Shown here: positions 58,701-64,000 of the stretch, piece by piece
How the letters are laid out: every line of letters begins with the position of its first letter
Position numbering within the stretch: position 1 is the first letter of the stretch
DNA from: Saturnia japonica
Taxonomy: Eukaryota > Arthropoda > Insecta > Lepidoptera > Saturniidae
Assembly (NCBI GenBank): GCA_033032175.1
Contig: CM065318.1
Coordinates: forward strand, 3,906,001-3,970,000
Direction of reading: 5' to 3'
Length of the DNA stretch: 64,000 nt
Notes under the pieces: generated by a model
Seen by the model: only the letters and a program-made list of their open reading frames with translations
Databases searched by the model: none
What the model was told of the DNA's origin: nothing
Made by a program: the position numbers and the translations under genes

Positions 58701-59762
58701 TATTACGTTTATTAATAGGCAAGCGAGGTAGACGTGGTCTACAGGTAATAGAAACGGATCGGAATTCTGAAATCGCATCATCCAAAGCCGTCCTCAATTG
58801 CTCATTTTCCTGGGTGCTTACGGTTATATCCTCATATACGTCGAGGTTAGTAACATTATCTAACTGCTCCATCATCAAATGAGTATTTGACAATATAGCA
58901 CCCTGTGATATTGTCGGATGTACATTCGACAACGTGACAGTCCGTATTGATACCAAATTTGAATCCGACAACTCAACAGGTGTAGTCTGTCTTGTGCTGT
59001 CCATCGTCTGTATACCTTCCCGGCGTAGTCGCTCAAGCGCAGGCTCATCCAACAAATGTAAGCGTTGGATAACTCGCACTTGATCGGAAAGTCGTTGAGT
59101 AGTGATGGTTAGCGTCGGTTCTAGAGTCTGAAACAGAGATAGCATCCGGTCACGATACGCAGTGAGGTTAGTTCCCCCCTCTGTCACCCCGTAGTACGCA
59201 CGCATGACGTTCTCGTTTATTGTTCGAGTCCATCTCATGCGACGCACTAAACCACCGGCAGCGGGGACCTGTCGTGGAGCGGAGTGCCCCGAAGATCCCA
59301 AGCAGGTCGGCAGTGGTGGCCGCCCTCTACGTCGCGCAGGTCTCAGTAGCGACGGCAGCGGCGGCGTCCCGTTCTCATCTCTCAACACACAAGTGTTCGA
59401 AGGAATTTCATACACCTCCGACGACGACGTGGAGATCGGCGAGGCGGGCAGTGATGGTAGGCGTGCGTTTATTGTGTCCGCTGTTCTCTTTTTCGATCTT
59501 GTAATCATTATTTATTGTATCTTGTTATTATTTTCAGTTTTCAAATGACATCTAGTGTCAAAGACTGTTTCATAAAGAGAAAACAAGACTGTTTCGCTTC
59601 TCATATTGTTGATATGTATGTTATTGTATAACATATTATATTTTTGTATAATTTTTATTGTAAATAGGTATACTGCAGCTATAAATGTTCAATTTGTAAA
59701 CAAATTACTTGAAAACAGATCAGAAAAATGTTGACATGACAGCGGTTTTTTTTTTTTTTTTT
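55717..59762 (-). mobile_element. Dong/R4-like LINE in a TAA repeat, nearly complete
   Basis: The element is about 4.05 kb: a 5' leader (59509-59762, bordered by an A-run on the minus strand), one long ORF (59508-55845) and a short 3' UTR. On the plus strand (ATT)5 at 55701-55716 and ATTATTATTATTATTA at 59763-59780 flank the two ends, so it sits inside a TAA/ATT simple repeat. Dong of Bombyx mori is known to insert in TAA repeats, and the C-terminal restriction-like endonuclease fits that clade. No poly(A) at the 3' end. Confidence 0.8.
55845..59508 (-). pseudogene. Dong/R4-like polyprotein: Myb-like region, RT, zinc knuckle, REL endonuclease
   Basis: About 1221 codons in three frame segments. 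The N-terminus is basic (ITRSKKRTADTINARLP), followed by a helical W-rich region (RWTRTINENVMRAYYG to about residue 170) that could bind DNA. RT motifs: NYRPITCLPTIYKLLTS, then WIDYKKAYDSVPHSW with a catalytic Asp (about residue 625), GIFQVDSLSPLWFCLALNP, and LLYMDDLKLFA at about 57327. C-terminal: CRACHRPGESLRHVVSGC (CCHC knuckle, about 56425) and ANKPYIVLLDRSMRRAILVD (restriction-like endonuclease). Visible lesions: one frameshift between 57360 and 57405, a TGA at about 56600 in the KELH-RFYRAL segment, and V for the usual G in GIFQGDSLSP. The element would nick the TAA target and prime reverse transcription there, but this copy looks inactive. Confidence 0.85.
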
Positions 59763-59780
59763 TATTATTATTATTATTAA
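59763..59780 (+). repeat. (ATT)n simple repeat at LINE 5' border
   Basis: ATTATTATTATTATTATTA follows the T-run at 59744-59762 and borders the 5' end of the Dong/R4-like element. Confidence 0.8.
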
Positions 59781-59789
59781 ATAGGCTCT

Positions 59790-62720
59790 GTGTCGAAATA
59801 CACTGCGAGTCATTTTTATCCGACTGCGCTAAAGCACAAGAGAAGGTTTTTTTTTTACAAAATAAACAAAAATACTCCAAACACGTCGGGTCCTTTTTAT
59901 GCCGAGGAACTATATCATTGATATAAGTTATACGGCATTATTAACTGTGACTCTGACTTAGACACTACTTCAAAAGGGGTGTATACGAAATTTATAGGGA
60001 AGCATGGTGGTAGGGGAACACCAATGTGTTCGGTTAAGTAGAGTTACAATGAAGCTTTTACCGTCATGTCGAAATTCTATTGCTAAGCATTTATTATCGT
60101 ATTCTAGCAGTTACACTTAAGAGCCAATTTTTTTATTATCGTGATTAGATCTTCGTTCATATCGTTACTTAACTTTATGTGATTTTGTGGTCAATTCCTA
60201 ACATTATTATTGCAGTAAAACTTCATTAGTATAATTTAATAGAATTACTTTAATGAAGTGTGTAAGCAGTTTAATAGCTTGTAGCTTTTCACTACTTAAA
60301 ACACTTCCCGTACCATTTAATATGACGCGACGCTATCTTGTAAACAGGGCTGCCAACTGTGGTTCATAGATTTACAGTCATAATGCGGGATGTAGCTAAA
60401 AAGCATGGCTCCGCTGTCAAAGTATAGGAATGCGAGAGATACAATTACAAATTAGATAGTGTTATTGAATATGTTTTACTTCTACATACAGCACAATAAA
60501 AGTTGACACAAGTACATAGATAAAGTAATAAATAAAAAATTGTATGTACTTATTTACACACGTAAGAAATTAAACCACTTTGGCGTAACAAGAATAACTT
60601 CAGAAATTATATCCAGCGTGGCCCACACCATGATGAAGTTGGCCATCAATAATAACAATATAAATTAATTTTATTGGCTTTTCTATTGTGTAAAAATAAT
60701 TTACTTTAATAATTAATAACATAAAATATTATTTGAATGAAAATATATTAAAATAATGCATATTGAAGTGAAACTTCGTTAGGGACGGTGTGAATTGGAT
60801 TTCATGAAACGAAAATGTATAATGAAAAAGAGATATAAATGTATATATAGATTTTAGACTGTGAGAGAATGAGATGGTATGCGTTTCTATATAGTCTCCC
60901 TATCCTTCCTCTATTCTTAATATACTCGAAATATATACAAAGATAGTAAGAGAGAGAGAGAGAGAAAGAGAGAGAAGTTTCACACACAATTTTTTTATAC
61001 AATGTCACTTATTACTTTAATCCAATTAAAAAAAAACAGTTAACGTTGACTTAACTTATTAATGAACTTATTAACTTTTTCTTGTTTCTGTTAGTTATTT
61101 TAATTTCATTTAAATTATGCTTTGTGTCGATTAATATATTTTTTATGTTTCAATGTGCGAACCTACGGGAAATTCTAAATACTCCTATAAATAACATACG
61201 CATCAGGTGTACTACTTATACATAATTATAATAACTAGCGATCACCCTAAGGACGAAATTCGACCAGCGACTTTTTGATCATAGACTATATTTTTCTGTT
61301 TGACATTTGCAGTATTCATGAACCTAAACAATGACTATTATCTACATCACTTGCTGTCACTTTTCGTTGAGTGACAATGTCAATATTTTGGAGGGTTTAA
61401 GTTCAATCACACTGGTCTTATTAAGATTCGCAGTATTAACTTATTTAATTTAATATATTAGTAACAGATATTATAGATAAATTTTAGCTTTCTGCACTCC
61501 TCTTTTATAGAAACTTTAACCTTGCCAAATCTCAAAGTCTTCTGTGCTCGCAATACGCTTTAAAAGGGATAGAAAGCTTTTGTTTTAAGTATTAATATGT
61601 AGACACTGTATAATGTGTAATGTGGTTAGAGTATCCATTAATATAAAATAAGTTATGTCGCACTTAAGTAACATGATGCGCGAGCAGCTTTAAATTATAT
61701 CCTCTACTAAAAGCAGCAAAATAAGTATATCTTTAAAAATAATAATTATGGAGTCTTGTATTAATTTAGTTCATAATTAAAACTGTAACTTTTATTATAG
61801 TTATAAAACTATTATAAATTGAAATTAAATTCAATAAAAATGACTGTGATGGTCTTAGCGCTTGGAAGATGACATGGTAAAGTATTCCACAGTCGCATAA
61901 CTTTTGTCAATTTTACTTCTGCTAAAAAGTTAGTCTTACTATAAAACCGTTACGGTAACGGATAATTGGAGTTCCACGAAACATATGGCTTTGTCTCGTT
62001 TTATAGTACGAGATGAACATTTTGAGCTGAAGTAAAAGGGACAAAAGCCACACGATTATGGAATGCTTTTACCCTGGAACGCATTCTCTGAGGGTTGAGA
62101 AACGGGACATTACGTCTCTTATGGGACGGCTGACAACCCTAGTCATGACATCTAACACTGCCATCATCCGAGATGTAGTTACGTCATAACGATAAATTCT
62201 ATGAGAACAAAGTAAAACCAAACATGGACATTAAAGTGTGAAAGTTGAATTATCTATGCCAACGATTCCTTAACTGGTTTCCGCGGACCCCTGATGAATA
62301 AGTCACATTTGTCATTTAATCGTTATATGATTTTGGCTGTTAAATAATTACAGTGATGCAAAATTTATTTTTAAATATTATTTCAAATTGCACTGTTTTC
62401 ATTTGTTGTAGTGAAATTTCTTTAGCCTAGAAAATATTGCACTAAAATGTGTAGTGTTCAAATTCAAAAAATATTAACATTAACCAACAGGCACAAGTTT
62501 TAATCATTCAATGATGGGTAATTTTAAAAGTGTAGGAACCGCTGATGTATGCTAATTATTTCGTAGCATTTTATTAATGTTGCATTTAAAACGTTGAATT
62601 AAGATTACTCAAACGTTATAGTTACTTACAAGTTACAAACAAAACAGAATAAGCAGTTTGTTTAAAATATTACAATAAGATTGGAATATATCACAAATAC
62701 GAAGTAAACGTTAAAAATAC
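59790..62720. other. AT-rich sequence, no gene seen
   Basis: It contains a family-G-like terminal piece near 59815 (TTTTTATCCGACTGCGC), a (GA)n run at about 60948-60975, and a stretch at 61850-62170 with TGGAATGCTTTTACCCTGGA that may be an old LINE C-terminal remnant. No gene is supported. Confidence 0.45.
60948..60977 (+). repeat. (GA)n microsatellite
   Basis: An AGAGAGAGAGAGAGAAAGAG type run. It accounts for the serine/leucine-rich open frame read on the opposite strand. Confidence 0.8.
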
Positions 62721-62721
62721 A

Positions 62722-62928
62722 ATTTTTAACAAAACAGAAATACCAACTTCATTTATTTTAAGGAGTTCCCTGGTGTATCTTCGAAGTTCAAGGACCAATG
62801 CTAATGAAATTAATATGGGACCAGGGTATCACTTTTCTAACGAAACAAAGTTTTCATAAACAAAGACGTTATAGCTAAACATCCATAAGAGAGAACATCC
62901 TCCATTTTTTTGAAGTAGGTTAAAAAGT
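62722..62928 (-). repeat. TTGAAGTCGGTTAA family, copy 7
   Basis: It starts ACAATTTTTAACAAAACAG and ends TTTTTGAAGTAGGTTAAAA, with ATCTTCGAAGTTCAAGGACC and TTTCATAAACAAAGACGTTA inside. Full length, minus orientation. Confidence 0.75.
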
Positions 62929-63164
62929 AAGTTCTTACTATATTTACTTTCATAAATAATGTTAAAACAATTACATATATGGATTTTAGAAATTTCGAGT
63001 TTTTGTTTCGACCTACTTTCGACCGTTAAAGTTATTCGAGCAATCCGAGGCACCGCTAACGCAACCATGTAGTCTATCGTTGTTCCCACTTCCCCTGCTA
63101 GCCTACAGCGTGATTGCGTGCGCGATGATCAGGTACTGCTTCGCACAATGTTAATACTAGAAAT

Positions 63165-63560
63165 AGAGATAAATTAGTGATACCGTGTTTTAGACTAAGT
63201 AGGCCCAATAAAAGTTTTTTATGTAATAGTGTCAGGTTTTATAATAAGATCCCGAAGCATATTACTGATTTACTGGACAACAAGTTCAAGGACCATGTCA
63301 AGCGGGTTTTACTGTCAAAAGGTTATCATAGGGTGAATCATTATGTGAATGATAGTGATGTCTAGAATTGCAACCACCCAATGTCTGGAAATTATTATTA
63401 TTGTTTTATATTAACACTTTTGTATAGTTGAAAAAAAATATAAACCCGATCGAACTTCTTACCGGTTCTTCTCGATGTCTGGGATATTTTACAAACCGGC
63501 AGTAGTGTTTGACGTTCATAAGTGCTTTCTTAGGGCCTAAATTAAATAAAGATTAAAAAT
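63165..63560 (+). pseudogene. LINE 3' end, copy 2 (C-terminus and UTR)
   Basis: The frame 63177-63365 reads RLSRPNKSFLCNSVRFYNK, IPKHITDLLDNKFKDHVKR and SKGYHRVNHYVNDSDV, then a stop. An R-x-Y-N-x-I/L-P ... F-K-x-x-V-K-x-x-L-x-x-K-x-Y pattern is the usual end of several insect LINE polymerases. The UTR to about 63560 matches 34975-35210. The 5' part of the element is absent. Confidence 0.7.
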
Positions 63561-63599
63561 AAATTAAAAAATACAATTATATAGCTATGTAATATAACC

Positions 63600-63975
63600 T
63601 TTTTTTTAACGTGGAGAAACCCGTCATATGTACACACCCGCCCGGGGTTTTGTAAGAATCCACCCACTAAAACTCCACGGTGCACCGTCCGCCGCCGTAA
63701 TGGGGCGACACGGGACCTGTAAGTAGCATACTACCGCGTCGCCCCGGCGGCAAGGTCCGGAAGGGCCGCCCGCTGACGGAGACAGTCCGGTGCAACGGAA
63801 CTGTCTCCCCGTTCGCCGAACCAGTGCAATGGGAAGATGGGCCACTAACCCATCTCCCCTTGGTTCGGCCTGGCAGGAGGAAGAGGCGGATGAACCCACC
63901 CCCGTCTCCCACCCATCCGACGTTGCGTTTTTATAGAGGTTTTCTCCTCTACCTCTGCTATAATGTTTTGACATA
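63600..63975 (-). mobile_element. GC-rich LINE or SINE 3' end
   Basis: On the minus strand the block ends GGGTTTCTCCACGTTAAAAA followed by A-rich sequence, and is GC-rich throughout (CGGCGGACGGTGCACCGTGG, CCCCGGGCGGGTGTGTACAT). This kind of 3' UTR ending in CACGTTAAAAAA is familiar from lepidopteran LINEs of the R1/Jockey group. The two open frames across it are probably incidental. The element continues towards or beyond the window edge. Confidence 0.5.
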
Positions 63976-64000
63976 TGGCGGGGGGAGGGAGGCGAATGAA

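Noticed and set aside
59204..59548. Plus-strand open frames near 59.2-59.5 kb
   Set aside because: They are antisense to the start of the Dong/R4-like ORF.
60802..61008. Minus-strand 68-codon open frame rich in Ser, Leu and Tyr
   Set aside because: It is the translation of a (GA)n microsatellite and neighbouring AT repeats.
63624..63974. Two overlapping minus-strand open frames in the GC-rich block
   Set aside because: GC-rich LINE/SINE UTR sequence produces long open frames by chance. No motif, and they overlap in different frames.
1..64000. CRISPR array, bacterial operon or prokaryotic defence system
   Set aside because: No regularly spaced direct repeats with unique spacers. The sequence has eukaryotic introns, LINEs, SINEs and mariner elements.

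Overview
The window looks like a gene-poor, AT-rich piece of a lepidopteran (butterfly or moth) nuclear genome. The argument is indirect. The dominant repeats are ones I associate with Lepidoptera: non-autonomous Helitrons beginning near CTATACTAATATTATAAA and ending GGGCACAGCTAG; a short element ending in TTGAAGTCGGTTAA; tRNA-derived SINEs; a Dong/R4-type LINE in TAA repeats; and a mariner of the cecropia/mori type. I see no bacterial operon, CRISPR array, rRNA or functional tRNA gene. The species cannot be named from sequence alone.

Host coding content: the only well-supported host gene is a set of four plus-strand exons at 18035-18162, 19565-19695, 20253-20457 and 21473-21686. Each has plausible AG/GT borders, and the phases agree across all three introns, giving about 225 codons without a stop. 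The predicted segment is proline/serine/glycine-rich with an acidic run and looks largely disordered; I do not recognise the protein. Both ends of the gene are missing, and its introns are packed with transposon debris, in places within 30-40 bp of splice acceptors.

Transposon layout: 0.2-4.3 kb holds Helitron, MITE and SINE fragments. A dead mariner with both terminal repeats lies at 4352-5586. At 6.2-9.65 kb two copies of one Jockey-like LINE family sit head to head, each with its own target-site duplication and a 56-59 bp homopolymer tail; the larger keeps an open reverse-transcriptase frame. Other copies of that LINE are at 17.7, 23.2 and 37.9-38.9 kb, with a possible decayed one at 14.2 kb. 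A 1.3-kb fold-back element occupies 21.8-23.1 kb. Between 24 and 44 kb there are mostly Helitron, SINE and LINE remnants in AT-rich sequence. At 44.6-45.2 kb there is a 580-bp, almost perfect palindrome (272 of 273 arm positions pair). At 49.6-50.75 kb there is the 5' part of a Transib-like (RAG1-related) transposon. At 55.7-59.8 kb there is a nearly complete Dong/R4-like LINE with RT, zinc knuckle and restriction-like endonuclease, flanked by ATT repeats and disabled by very few lesions. The last kilobase carries two LINE 3' ends.

Most of the remaining sequence is AT-rich and holds nothing I can support as a gene. The items most worth follow-up are the perfect palindrome (fold-back element or hairpin-RNA locus), the near-intact TAA-targeted LINE, the Transib remnant with a substituted residue at the presumed catalytic site, and the unidentified four-exon gene.
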